From assembly GCF_027474825.1 (NCBI RefSeq), contig NZ_CP107030.1, positions 1-64,000 of the forward strand: a DNA stretch of 64,000 nt. Direction: 5' to 3'. The stretch comes from Maribacter halichondriae (lineage in GTDB: Bacteria > Bacteroidota > Bacteroidia > Flavobacteriales > Flavobacteriaceae). A program made the position numbers and the translations under genes. Within the stretch, counting starts at the first letter, position 1, and each line of letters begins with the position of its first letter. Below the pieces are notes generated by a model. It saw nothing but the letters and a program-made list of their open reading frames with translations. It was not told the DNA's origin and made no database searches. This document shows, piece by piece, positions 40,843 through 49,071 of the stretch.

Positions 40843-41208
40843 TTACTTATTTGAGTGTAGTGCAATACGGTTTCCTTCGGTATCTTTCATCAAGGCCATA
40901 TAACCATGTCCTCCACCAATTTCGGTCTTAGCCTGCATAATGGTGCCTCCTGAAGGTTCAACCCTACTTAACTCGTTGGCGACATCTTTACAGGAAAAAT
41001 AAATCAATGGGCCATCGGTCAAGCTTGGTTTGTACATTTCATGTTGTACCAAAGAACCTGTGGCACCTGATTTTTCAGAATCCATAGGAAACCACCCCAT
41101 TATAAATCCTCCTAAATTATGAATGCCGATTTTAATATCGAAAACGGATTCATAGAACTTCTTTGCACGATCCATATTCGAGACGGGAATTTCAAACCAT
41201 CCTACCAT
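40843..41208 (-). CDS. VOC family protein (glyoxalase-like)
   Basis: A 121-residue vicinal-oxygen-chelate fold protein: WFEIPVSNMDRAKKFYESVFD at the start and GGHGYMALMKDTEGNRIALHS at the end. Activity cannot be assigned. Similar proteins are often called PhnB- or CFP30-like. It lies 13 bases after the SRPBCC gene on the same strand. Confidence 0.9.
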   Translation of the reverse strand: MVGWFEIPVSNMDRAKKFYESVFDIKIGIHNLGGFIMGWFPMDSEKSGATGSLVQHEMYKPSLTDGPLIYFSCKDVANELSRVEPSGGTIMQAKTEIGGGHGYMALMKDTEGNRIALHSNK

Positions 41209-41221
41209 ACTATTCCAATTA

Positions 41222-41749
41222 TTATTTTTCTAATACCGTTTTTAGGGTCGCCAAGCCCTCTTCAAAATCTTTGCCTACCATTTTATCCATACTCATGAAT
41301 AATGTCATAATACTCATCGGGAATTTATTGTTTCCCGAAAAACCCCAAGTCACCTTGGTTTTTCCACTACCCACATCTGCCACTTTGGTATAACAATCCG
41401 ACGTAGATTTCCAAGGTTTTAAAAATCGAAGCTCAGATTCGATTCGCTCACCGTCCACTACTTTCTTGATTTCCTGTTCTCCTTCGCCAACATCTTTGTT
41501 TCCGTTCCAGTAGCTAACGGCACCAGATTCACCATCGGTACCTGTGAACTTCTTTTCCATATCGGGATCTTTCTTCGCCCACGGAGACCATTCGTCCATA
41601 TTCTTGAGATATTTTAAATAGTTAAAGACTTCGCCCTTCGATCGGTCGATTTCAATGGAGCGTGAGACATCGTACGTTTTTGGGGCGATTATTGCTAAAA
41701 AAAGAATCAAAACAATAATACCCAACAGAATGTAAAGTAGTGTAGCCAT
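41222..41749 (-). CDS. SRPBCC family protein with N-terminal membrane anchor
   Basis: A 175-residue protein with a transmembrane segment (about 3-22) followed by a START/polyketide-cyclase-like fold: YDVSRSIEIDRSKGEVFNYL, WSPWAKKDPDMEKKFTG and a hydrophobic-ligand cavity. Ligand unknown. It is probably co-transcribed with the VOC gene downstream. Confidence 0.87.
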   Translation of the reverse strand: MATLLYILLGIIVLILFLAIIAPKTYDVSRSIEIDRSKGEVFNYLKYLKNMDEWSPWAKKDPDMEKKFTGTDGESGAVSYWNGNKDVGEGEQEIKKVVDGERIESELRFLKPWKSTSDCYTKVADVGSGKTKVTWGFSGNNKFPMSIMTLFMSMDKMVGKDFEEGLATLKTVLEK

Positions 41750-41793
41750 TTGTTTATCAATTAGTTAGTTGTATCTAAATATAATAAAAAAAG

Positions 41794-42449
41794 CTAATGT
41801 TCCTTAAAATATCTTGCCAAAACGTCATCGATACTCCGGATTGACTTTTTAGTCCACTCAAGTCTTTTATCCAGTTTTTCACAATCAGCCAATTGCCACG
41901 GTAAATCGGTCTTTCTGAGTTCTGTTGATATATGGTGCAGGAGAATTGCAGCAGAGACCGAAATATTCAAACTTTCGGTAAAACCGACCATTGGTATTCT
42001 TAAGGAGGCATCCGCTTGTTCTAGAACTTCTTGGCTAAGTCCTTCTTTTTCGGTGCCAAAAAAAGTGCTGTTTTTTCGCTGAGATTGAAATCTTCCACCG
42101 CACAGGCATTTTCCTTAGGGGTGGTCGCGACGATTTTATAGCCATTTTGTCTAAGATTTTGAATACAATCGGTAGTGTTTTTATAACCATGCATATCTAC
42201 CCATTGTTGAGCTCCCATGGCTATGTTCTTATCCAATCTTTTGCCAAACCGATTTTCAATGACATGGGCTTCCTGTATGCCAAATACTTCACAACTTCGT
42301 ATGACCGCGCTGGTATTGTGCAATTGAAAAACATCTTCTATAGCGACCGTGATGAATTTTGTTCGCTGCTCCAACACCTCAATAAAACGAGCTTTGCGTT
42401 CAGGTGTGATAAAATCTTCAAGATATGACAAGAGTCGTTCGTCATCCAT
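41794..42449 (-). pseudogene. TrmH/SpoU family RNA 2'-O-methyltransferase, one frameshift
   Basis: A SPOUT-type 2'-O-ribose methyltransferase, TrmH-like (possibly tRNA Gm18). The first part has NTSAVIRSCEVFGIQEAHVIENR; the last has IPMVGFTESLNISVSAAILLH, the SAM-knot motif 3. The frame breaks at a coding-strand T7 (A7 at 42058-42064); one more T gives the family motif ALFFGTEKEGLSQEVLEQA and a protein of about 218 aa. Without the correction, the catalytic knot is lost. Confidence 0.88.
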
Positions 42450-42478
42450 AAATCGAATATAATAAAAAGTCTATTTTT

Positions 42479-43180
42479 ATGACATCAATGAAGAAAATCG
42501 TCGTACTTACTGGAGCGGGCATCAGCGCAGAAAGTGGTCTTAAAACCTTTAGGGACGCAGATGGCCTTTGGGAAGGCCATGATGTTATGCAAGTGGCTTC
42601 TCCACAGAGTTTTTTTGAAAATCCTGAATTGGTGCTTGAGTTCTATAATCAACGTAGGAGACAGCTTGCAAGTGTCTCTCCCAATAAAGCACATCTAGCA
42701 CTTGTTGAACTTGAAAGGTATTTCGATGTTTCAATTATTACCCAAAACGTAGACAATCTTCATGAACAGGCGGGAAGTAATCATGTAACCCATTTGCATG
42801 GCGAACTTCTAAAGGCCCGCTGTACAAGAAGTGAAGACTTTGTTATCGATTGGAAGTCAGATTTGAACTTGGGCGATTTGAGCGAAAATGGTCATCAACT
42901 TCGACCACATATTGTCTGGTTCGGCGAACAAGTCCCCTTCTTACAAAGTGCCATAGAAATTACGGCAACGGCCAATATTTTGATTATTGTCGGCACCTCC
43001 ATGCAGGTTTACCCAGCGGCTGGTTTAATTAATTTTGTAGGACTAGGGACTCCAATTTATTTCGTCGACCCAAGGCCTAATGTTGCGGCCGGTGACTACA
43101 ACGACCTTAAGATAATCACCGAAACTGCAGTAAACGGGCTTCCTATTCTGGTTGCTGATCTAATTGGTACAGCGCCCTAG
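42479..43180 (+). CDS. SIR2 family NAD-dependent protein deacylase
   Basis: A class III sirtuin (CobB-like, 233 aa) that removes acyl groups from lysine using NAD. Visible motifs: GAGISAESG at 12-20, YNQR at 56-59 (the YxxR signature linked to succinyl/malonyl groups), TQNVDNLHEQAG at 88-99 and catalytic H107 in HLHGEL. The zinc ribbon appears degenerate: only one cysteine (KARC) stands where four are usual. Its 3' end overlaps the convergent haem-binding gene by 38 bases. Confidence 0.92.
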   Translation: MTSMKKIVVLTGAGISAESGLKTFRDADGLWEGHDVMQVASPQSFFENPELVLEFYNQRRRQLASVSPNKAHLALVELERYFDVSIITQNVDNLHEQAGSNHVTHLHGELLKARCTRSEDFVIDWKSDLNLGDLSENGHQLRPHIVWFGEQVPFLQSAIEITATANILIIVGTSMQVYPAAGLINFVGLGTPIYFVDPRPNVAAGDYNDLKIITETAVNGLPILVADLIGTAP

Positions 43181-43616
43181 AACGCTTTGCCCATTCGATT
43201 ATCGCATCACGTTGCTCAGTGGTAAGTTGAGCTTTTTCATGTGTCCAAGTATACTCTTTTAGCGGCATCTCACCAGATTCTACCATTTCTATCACTTCCT
43301 CTAATTTGTGGTCTTTCTTTTTGGTATCATACGCTTCCCATTCAGAAAAATTCAAATGGCCTTTTCCGTGCTTGATATGATCGGACAACCAATACGATAC
43401 GGGGGCAATATTATCGTACCAAGGGTATACCGTATTATTGCTATGGCAATCGTAACAAGTTTGTACTAAAATGGCCTTTACATTGGGAGGCGGATTTGTT
43501 TCCGCAAGGAAAGTCGCGGTATGTTCGCCTTGGGCAATATTCTTTTCAGGGCGATAGAACTGCATAAGTACAAAGATGACCAATAAGGCCAACCATACTT
43601 TTTTTAGTATTTTCAT
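43143..43616 (-). CDS. Haem-binding domain-containing exported protein
   Basis: A 157-residue protein with an N-terminal signal or anchor (about 5-22) and a single c-type haem motif CYDCH in VQTCYDCHSNNTVYPWYDN, followed by WLSDHIKHGKGHLNFSEW and LTTEQRDAIIEWA. This matches the Haem_bd family of Bacteroidota. Probably a periplasmic electron carrier or oxygen sensor; no partner is adjacent. Confidence 0.88.
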   Translation of the reverse strand: MKILKKVWLALLVIFVLMQFYRPEKNIAQGEHTATFLAETNPPPNVKAILVQTCYDCHSNNTVYPWYDNIAPVSYWLSDHIKHGKGHLNFSEWEAYDTKKKDHKLEEVIEMVESGEMPLKEYTWTHEKAQLTTEQRDAIIEWAKRSRALYQLDQQPE

Positions 43617-43651
43617 TATTTTAAATTTGAGGCACCGCTAAATTACAATTT

Positions 43652-44212
43652 TTGACCAGAACGGAATTATACGAGGATCTAAATTACGTTGATGCCACTC
43701 GAAAAAAGCGAACCGAAATGGCGGCATTGGTCTTGGACAACCCCAAGGTAATGAAACACCTGGTTGACATTGCAATGACCAATGACGATCCAATATCAAG
43801 TCGGGCCTGTTGGGTTCTTGAATTTGTCGTTAAGCAAAAACCATCTTATATTTTCTCTCATTTGGAAGATTTTACAACGAGATTGGGAGATGTGAAACTT
43901 CACTCATCCGTTAGGCCAATAGCGAAAATCTGCGAAATTTTGGTCAAAGCATATTTTTCGAAAAAACCGAATCCGGTGCAGGGCAAACTGAACGGGGGAC
44001 ATTTAGAACGAATCGCCACCGCATGCTTTGACTGGCTGATAGGCGATCATAAAGTTGCGGCACAGGCCTATTCAATGACCTCGCTTTTGCTTTTGGGAAG
44101 AAAGTTCGACTGGATATTGCCCGAACTCAAAATGGTCTTGGAGCTGAATTATGCCAATGGAAGCGCAGCATATAAAGCTAGGGCTAGAATGACCCTGGCT
44201 AAAATTAAGTGA
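43652..44212 (+). CDS. Conserved helical-repeat protein linked to purB
   Basis: A 186-residue, mostly helical protein (HEAT-like appearance), starting with TTG at 43652 (MTRTELYEDLNYVDATRKKR). Homologues next to purB in flavobacteria are frequently labelled adenylosuccinate lyase, but it lacks any lyase signature (SSAMPHK-type), so that name is probably transferred from the neighbour. Function unknown. Confidence 0.75.
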   Translation: MTRTELYEDLNYVDATRKKRTEMAALVLDNPKVMKHLVDIAMTNDDPISSRACWVLEFVVKQKPSYIFSHLEDFTTRLGDVKLHSSVRPIAKICEILVKAYFSKKPNPVQGKLNGGHLERIATACFDWLIGDHKVAAQAYSMTSLLLLGRKFDWILPELKMVLELNYANGSAAYKARARMTLAKIK

Positions 44213-44226
44213 ACAGTTTGCAATTG

Positions 44227-44289
44227 CAGTAATCAGTAATCAGTAATCAGTAATCAGTAATCAGTAATCAGTAATCAGTAATCAGTAAT
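44227..44289. repeat. Tandem heptamer array, unit CAGTAAT, 9 copies
   Basis: Nine exact head-to-tail copies of CAGTAAT fill 63 bases after the helical-repeat gene. The unit equals two units of the degenerate array at 35957 and shares CAGT with the array at 60131. A TTGAAC-type hexamer run follows at 44344-44380. Confidence 0.95.
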
Positions 44290-44343
44290 GGAAGAAAGCT
44301 CTTTTCAAACCATATAAACTCATAACCCAATAAACTTATAAAC

Positions 44344-44380
44344 TTTTGAACTTAAGTTTGTACTTGAACTTGAACTTCCC
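44344..44380. repeat. Degenerate hexamer run, TTGAAC-type
   Basis: TTTGAACTTAAGTTTGTACTT-like sequence followed by repeated TTGAAC units. It resembles the run at 25824-25879 and also sits 55-65 bases after a heptamer array. Confidence 0.6.
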
Positions 44381-44413
44381 AACTATATACTTTTAAACTC
44401 CCATTCGAATAAG

Positions 44414-44421
44414 TATCTTTG
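44414..44421 (+). promoter_or_regulatory. -7 promoter element of purB
   Basis: TATCTTTG matches TAnnTTTG, 32 bases before the purB ATG, and is followed by CCGCTTC exactly as before the DEAD-box gene. Confidence 0.5.
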
Positions 44422-44453
44422 CCGCTTCCAATAAAAACCAATTCCTGTCGCAG

Positions 44454-45794
44454 ATGTCTCTAAATCCGTTGAATGCTATTTCCCCTGTTGATGGGCGTTA
44501 TCGAAGTAAAACCGCTAGTTTGGCATCTTTTTTTTCGGAAGAGGCGTTGATCAAATATCGGGTTCGGATCGAAGTTGAATATTTTATCGCGCTTTGTCAG
44601 ATTCCGTTACCACAATTGCAAGAATTTGATAGCTCAAAGTTCGAGACCCTGCGCGATATCTACAAAAATTTTGACGCCAAAGATGCCGAAGAAATAAAGG
44701 AAATTGAAAAAACCACCAATCATGATGTAAAGGCCGTAGAATATTTTATCAAATCGGCTTTTGATAAAATGGGGATTTCACAGTTCAAAGAGTTCATTCA
44801 TTTTGGTCTGACCTCACAGGATATTAATAATACGGCGGTTCCCCTTTCCATCAAGGAGGCGATGAACGAAGTATATGTGCCGCAATACCAAGAAGTCCTC
44901 AAAAAGTTGCAGACCATGGCCGATGAATGGGCAGATATTCCAATGCTGGCCCGTACGCATGGGCAACCGGCCTCCCCTACCCGGTTGGGCAAGGAAGTCG
45001 AGGTTTTTGTACAGCGATTGAAGGAACAGTTCAACCTGTTGAACGACATACCTAGTGCTGCAAAATTTGGTGGCGCTACGGGCAATTATAATGCGCATCA
45101 GGTGGCCTATCCAGAGATCGATTGGAAAGAATTCGGTCAGAATTTCGTTCATGACCTAGGATTGTATCACTCGTTTCCAACCACGCAAATCGAACATTAC
45201 GACCATATGGCCGCTCTCTTCGATACGTTAAAAAGAATCAACACCATAATCCTTGATTTAGATAGGGATTTCTGGACTTATGTTTCTATGGATTATTTTA
45301 AACAACGTATCAAAGAAGGAGAGGTCGGTTCTTCGGCCATGCCGCACAAGGTCAATCCGATAGATTTTGAAAATTCGGAAGGAAACCTAGGCATCGCCAA
45401 TGCCCTTTTCGAACATCTTTCCGCAAAGCTTCCGGTATCTAGGTTGCAACGTGACCTTACCGATAGCACAGTGCTTAGAAATGTTGGTGTTCCCTTTGCG
45501 CATACAATTCTCGCCTTTCAATCTACTCTTAAAGGATTGAACAAATTATTGCTCAACAAAGAAAAATTCGAACAAGATCTTGAAAATAATTGGGCCGTTG
45601 TCGCCGAGGCCATTCAGACGATTTTGCGAAGGGAAGGTTATCCGAATCCGTATGAGGCCTTAAAAGGATTGACCCGGACCAATGATAAGATCAATCAACA
45701 GTCGATCGCTAATTTTATCGATACTTTAGAAGTTTCGGATGCTATCAAAAATGAGTTGAAGGCTATCACGCCGAGCAACTATACAGGGATATAA
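44454..45794 (+). CDS. purB: Adenylosuccinate lyase
   Basis: Acts twice in purine synthesis: SAICAR to AICAR and adenylosuccinate to AMP. The 446-residue protein has LNAISPVDGRYRSKT at the start, TNHDVKAVEYFI, FGLTSQDINNTA, ARTHGQPASPTRLGKE and the signature loop GSSAMPHKVNPIDFENSEG with the catalytic serine. The length matches the E. coli-type enzyme. A bidirectional terminator follows. Confidence 0.97.
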   Translation: MSLNPLNAISPVDGRYRSKTASLASFFSEEALIKYRVRIEVEYFIALCQIPLPQLQEFDSSKFETLRDIYKNFDAKDAEEIKEIEKTTNHDVKAVEYFIKSAFDKMGISQFKEFIHFGLTSQDINNTAVPLSIKEAMNEVYVPQYQEVLKKLQTMADEWADIPMLARTHGQPASPTRLGKEVEVFVQRLKEQFNLLNDIPSAAKFGGATGNYNAHQVAYPEIDWKEFGQNFVHDLGLYHSFPTTQIEHYDHMAALFDTLKRINTIILDLDRDFWTYVSMDYFKQRIKEGEVGSSAMPHKVNPIDFENSEGNLGIANALFEHLSAKLPVSRLQRDLTDSTVLRNVGVPFAHTILAFQSTLKGLNKLLLNKEKFEQDLENNWAVVAEAIQTILRREGYPNPYEALKGLTRTNDKINQQSIANFIDTLEVSDAIKNELKAITPSNYTGI

Positions 45795-45838
45795 AAAAGA
45801 ACTCCAACAGTTTTGAAAGCTGTTGGAGTTCTTTTTAT
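45793..45838. terminator. Bidirectional terminator between purB and mscS
   Basis: AAAGAACTCCAACAG pairs with CTGTTGGAGTTCTTT, with A- and T-runs on both sides; it can stop purB on + and the mechanosensitive channel gene on -. Confidence 0.92.
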
Positions 45839-45861
45839 TCTTCGGAAAAATGCCTTTAATA

Positions 45862-46680
45862 TTAATCCTCCCCTTTGTGAATTTCCACGGAATGTGGGTA
45901 CGGGATCTCGATTCCCGCCTTATCAAGGGCCAATTTACAACCTTCCAAGGTTCCGAAATAAACATCCCAATAATCCTCAGGTTTACAAAATGGCCGTACT
46001 GCAAAATTGACCGAGCTGTCCGCCAGTTCAGATACATTTACAGAGGGCGCTGGGTCTTGAAGTACTTTTGGGTTCGATGTCAAAACTTCCAACAAAACTT
46101 CCTTGGCCTTTTTGATATCCTCGTCATAACCGATTCCGATGGTGGTGTCGACACGCATTTTTCCTTCTTCGGTGTAGTTTATGATGTTTCCGTTGGCCAT
46201 GGCACCATTTGGAATAATCGCCAATTTATTTTCAGGCGTAATCAATTTCGTGGTAAAAATCTCGATTTCCTTGACTGAACCTAAGACACCTTGAGCTTCG
46301 ATTAAATCATCGATTTTATAAGGTTTGAATATGATAATAAGTACGCCACCCGCAAAATTGGACAATGACCCCTGAAGTGCCAGACCAATTGCTAAACCCG
46401 CAGCGGCAATAAGAGCGGCAAAGCTTGTAGTCTCAACACCTAATGTTGAAATTACGGTAATTATCAAAAAGATGGTCAATGCCCATTTTACAAGACTTAA
46501 CAAGAACCTTTGCAACGATTTGTCATACTCTTGGGCGGTCATTCCCTTTCGAACGAGTTTCACCAATTTTTTGATTACCCATGAGCCTATGATGTAAATC
46601 AGAATGGCTCCGATGACTTTAGGGCCATATTCTACGACAAAGTCAATTCCTTTGTTCATCCATACTTGTGCGTCTTCCAT
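45862..46680 (-). CDS. Small-conductance mechanosensitive channel (MscS family)
   Basis: A pore-forming channel relieving turgor on osmotic downshock. Start chosen at 46680 (MEDAQVWMNKGIDFVV), as an upstream ATG adds 27 residues atypical of the family. The 272-residue protein has three transmembrane helices, the pore helix GLAIGLALQGSLSNFAGGVLI (A/G-rich, TM3) and the beta domain FKPYKIDDLIEAQGVLGSVKEIEIFTT. Length and order match minimal MscS. Confidence 0.93.
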   Translation of the reverse strand: MEDAQVWMNKGIDFVVEYGPKVIGAILIYIIGSWVIKKLVKLVRKGMTAQEYDKSLQRFLLSLVKWALTIFLIITVISTLGVETTSFAALIAAAGLAIGLALQGSLSNFAGGVLIIIFKPYKIDDLIEAQGVLGSVKEIEIFTTKLITPENKLAIIPNGAMANGNIINYTEEGKMRVDTTIGIGYDEDIKKAKEVLLEVLTSNPKVLQDPAPSVNVSELADSSVNFAVRPFCKPEDYWDVYFGTLEGCKLALDKAGIEIPYPHSVEIHKGED

Positions 46681-46792
46681 AATACTAATGTTTAATGTGA
46701 GTAGTTTGTTTATAGTCCGCTCAATATAAGGATTAGGAATTAAAAAAGTAAGAGGATTCAAAAGTCAATGGTAAATTTAATGTCGTGATAAC

Positions 46793-46830
46793 AAAAAAAT
46801 CCTGTTTCGAAGATTTTCGAAACAGGATTT
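46793..46830 (-). terminator. Terminator after the DUF4252 genes
   Basis: AATCCTGTTTCGAA / TTCGAAACAGGATT with a GATT-type loop; on the minus strand a T7 run follows. It lies 22 bases after the last DUF4252 stop. Confidence 0.9.
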
Positions 46831-46851
46831 AGTATACTAGGTTATTAAAAT

Positions 46852-47391
46852 TTATCCTTGAAAAAGCTTGCCCAAATCTTTTAATCCCTCCCCGTCATAA
46901 TCCGATTTTTCAATAGCTTGAAGCAATTGCATCATATGCGCGGGATTCATATTGTCGCCCAAAACACGAATCAAAGCAAAACCTTTTTCATCACTATCGC
47001 CGTAAATGATGACTTCATCAATGGCATCCTCGGTGCCTAAATATTTGATGGTCGCCCTTCCGTAGCTCGTATTCATTTTCATAAGTTGTATGAACTTATT
47101 GTCCGAAAGTATCGCTTTTACATTGGCCTTTTCGATTTTGAAATCCGCAGCATTGTCATTGGTCTTTTTAAAGGCCAGAATATTCAACTTTTTCAATGAC
47201 CCCAAGGCATCTCTTTGCGTATCGGTCAAATCAGCCTTTTCAAGATTGAGGACACTCGTCGGAACGTCCAACTTAAGAAAGTTCGGATTCTCTGAGTTAT
47301 CGACGTAGTATTCTTGTAAACTCTGCGTTGAAGAACAGGCAGTGAATGCCAAGACTACGAATACATATATAATGGATTTTAGTGTTTTCAT
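46852..47391 (-). CDS. DUF4252 family lipoprotein (third copy)
   Basis: A 179-residue lipoprotein: MKTLKSIIYVFVVLAFTAC gives C19 as lipidation site. The domain matches DUF4252 (PTSVLNLEKADLTDTQRD, KFIQLMKMNTSYGRATIKYLG, DNMNPAHMMQLLQAIEK). It is the most diverged of three consecutive DUF4252 genes downstream of an ECF sigma factor gene. Function unknown. Confidence 0.82.
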   Translation of the reverse strand: MKTLKSIIYVFVVLAFTACSSTQSLQEYYVDNSENPNFLKLDVPTSVLNLEKADLTDTQRDALGSLKKLNILAFKKTNDNAADFKIEKANVKAILSDNKFIQLMKMNTSYGRATIKYLGTEDAIDEVIIYGDSDEKGFALIRVLGDNMNPAHMMQLLQAIEKSDYDGEGLKDLGKLFQG

Positions 47392-47421
47392 TTTCTTATT
47401 TTATGTTATAATATTCCGCTT

Positions 47422-47970
47422 TTAGCGATCTCCTTTTTTTCCTGCCTTGTTAAGATCATGGGGGAGGTCCATTTTTTTGGTCAAAGATCCTATTTTGTTC
47501 AAATCGATATCACCGGTCATCGACACCAGAACACTTTCGAATTTTCTCCCGTTGATATCGATGTCACTGTCACTGATTCCTGAAACGAACATCAATAGCT
47601 CGCTGACATGGTCCTCATCGCTCCCTTGTTTGATATAGAATTTAACATTGGTGTCTTTATCCTTTATGCGCATCAATTCTTCTAAAGAAGAAGATTTAAG
47701 ATACTTCTTTACCGTGGCACCCATATCTTCCGCAACATCGGCGTTTTGGGTAATGAATACTTTGAGTCCGTCTAGACTATGTGCTATATCCTTAAAATCT
47801 TGTGCATCTTGATCGTCATCATCAAGAGCCGCAAGATTTCCCGCAAGACGAATCATACTGCTATTTATCGTTACCGAGGCAACGTCATTCATGTCTTCGA
47901 ACTTATCGAAGATCGATTGTGAAAATCCAAAGAATGGAATAAGGGCGAGAACTACTAATACTTTTTTCAT
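47422..47970 (-). CDS. DUF4252 family exported protein (second copy)
   Basis: A 182-residue protein with a signal peptide (MKKVLVVLALIPFFGFSQS) and a DUF4252 domain (IFDKFEDMNDVASVTINSSMIRL, GLKVFITQNADVAEDM, VSELLMFVSGIS). It is clearly paralogous to the upstream copy at 48074, sharing SLTKKMDLPHDLNKAGKK at the C-terminus, so a local duplication is likely. Confidence 0.85.
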   Translation of the reverse strand: MKKVLVVLALIPFFGFSQSIFDKFEDMNDVASVTINSSMIRLAGNLAALDDDDQDAQDFKDIAHSLDGLKVFITQNADVAEDMGATVKKYLKSSSLEELMRIKDKDTNVKFYIKQGSDEDHVSELLMFVSGISDSDIDINGRKFESVLVSMTGDIDLNKIGSLTKKMDLPHDLNKAGKKGDR

Positions 47971-47985
47971 GATTGTTCGTTTTTT

Positions 47986-48006
47986 GACCTGCTGGCAGCA
48001 GACAGG
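47986..48006. repeat. Imperfect ACCTG...CAGGT palindrome
   Basis: A short GC-rich palindrome between the first and second DUF4252 genes, related in style to the palindrome at 33852 (CCTGC / GCAGG half-sites). The divergence makes family membership uncertain. Confidence 0.45.
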
Positions 48007-48028
48007 TTGTTGATTTTGATGAATATTT

Positions 48029-48062
48029 AGAACGGGCAGTACTTTACATGAACTACCCGTTC
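48029..48062 (-). terminator. Hairpin after the first DUF4252 gene
   Basis: GAACGGG-AG pairs with CT-CCCGTTC; a weak downstream T-run makes it a possible attenuator rather than a full terminator, separating the first from the other two DUF4252 genes. Confidence 0.55.
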
Positions 48063-48073
48063 ATCACTTTTTG

Positions 48074-48625
48074 TTAATTCTTTTTTCCGGCTTTATTCAA
48101 ATCGTCAGGAAGGTTCATTTTTTTTGTTAAAGAACCTATCTTGTTCAAATCGATATTTCCTGTCAGAGAAAGTAGTACGGTTTCGAACTTTCTACCATTG
48201 ACATCGACATCGACACCCGAATCTTTTAATCCGGTCACGAACATGAGCAATTCGCTTACATGATCGGAGTCTTTACCTTCCCGAATGTAAAACTTCACAT
48301 TGGCATCTTTATCCTTGACGCGCATCAGCTCTTCAAGTTTCGCTGATTTGAGGTAGCTATCTACCGAAGCCTTCATATCGGCCGAAATCTTTTTATCCTC
48401 CGTTATAAAAACTTTAAGATTGTTTAGGCTTTGTGCGATATCCATAAAATCCTTTGCTTCAGGATCATCGACTTCTACATCTATTTTGCTCAAAAGGTTG
48501 AACATGCTTTTGTTTACCACTACGGCACTCACATTATCTAAATCTTCATATTTGTCGAATAAGGATTGTCCAAACCCGGTAAAGGGCAAAATTGCGAGTA
48601 ATATTACTATGAGGGGTTTTTTCAT
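48074..48625 (-). CDS. DUF4252 family exported protein (first copy)
   Basis: A 183-residue protein with a signal peptide (MKKPLIVILLAILPFTGFGQS) and a DUF4252 domain (LFDKYEDLDNVSAVVVNKSMFNL, NLKVFITEDKKISADM, VSELLMFVTGLKDSGVDVDV). It follows the anti-sigma-like gene by 11 bases, so it is probably under the same sigma-factor control. Confidence 0.85.
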   Translation of the reverse strand: MKKPLIVILLAILPFTGFGQSLFDKYEDLDNVSAVVVNKSMFNLLSKIDVEVDDPEAKDFMDIAQSLNNLKVFITEDKKISADMKASVDSYLKSAKLEELMRVKDKDANVKFYIREGKDSDHVSELLMFVTGLKDSGVDVDVNGRKFETVLLSLTGNIDLNKIGSLTKKMNLPDDLNKAGKKN

Positions 48626-48636
48626 GATTTCTAATA

Positions 48637-49071
48637 TTAATTATTGTTATAAATTTTTTGTTTTGTTTCTTCAAACTCTTTTAAATAAGCTACTTTTTCA
48701 GTGCCTTTGCTAAAATTCTCGGCGAGAAGATCTAATGCCATCTTTGTTTGTTGATAAGCATATGCCGCCTTCTCTTTTTCGGCTAGCTGCTGTTCTCGGT
48801 AATCATTACCAAAATAGATGCCAAACAATAGAACTGCTACTGCCGCAACGGATAACCACTTCGTATAGTTTCTTCTAGGTTTTAGTGCTACCTGCTTCGT
48901 ATACCGTTCTTCTTTGGCCTTTGAAAAATATTGAAACATCGGTGCATACTGCTCTAGATGTGTCGCTACACTTTCTTGTGAGAAATACGTTCGCAAGGTT
49001 TCTTCTTCGGCGACCGTAGTGGTGGCCTCAAAATACTTTTCCAATAATTTTTCTATGTTATCCAATTCCAT
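48637..49071 (-). CDS. Small membrane protein, probable anti-sigma factor
   Basis: A 144-residue protein: cytoplasmic N-terminal helical region (LDNIEKLLEKYFEATTTVAEEE), one transmembrane helix (about 70-88, WLSVAAVAVLLFGIYFGN) and a coiled extracytoplasmic tail. It overlaps the ECF sigma gene by 14 bases, the classical position of an anti-sigma factor. There is no zinc ASD motif (HxxxCxxC), so the assignment rests on layout and topology. Confidence 0.65.
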   Translation of the reverse strand: MELDNIEKLLEKYFEATTTVAEEETLRTYFSQESVATHLEQYAPMFQYFSKAKEERYTKQVALKPRRNYTKWLSVAAVAVLLFGIYFGNDYREQQLAEKEKAAYAYQQTKMALDLLAENFSKGTEKVAYLKEFEETKQKIYNNN

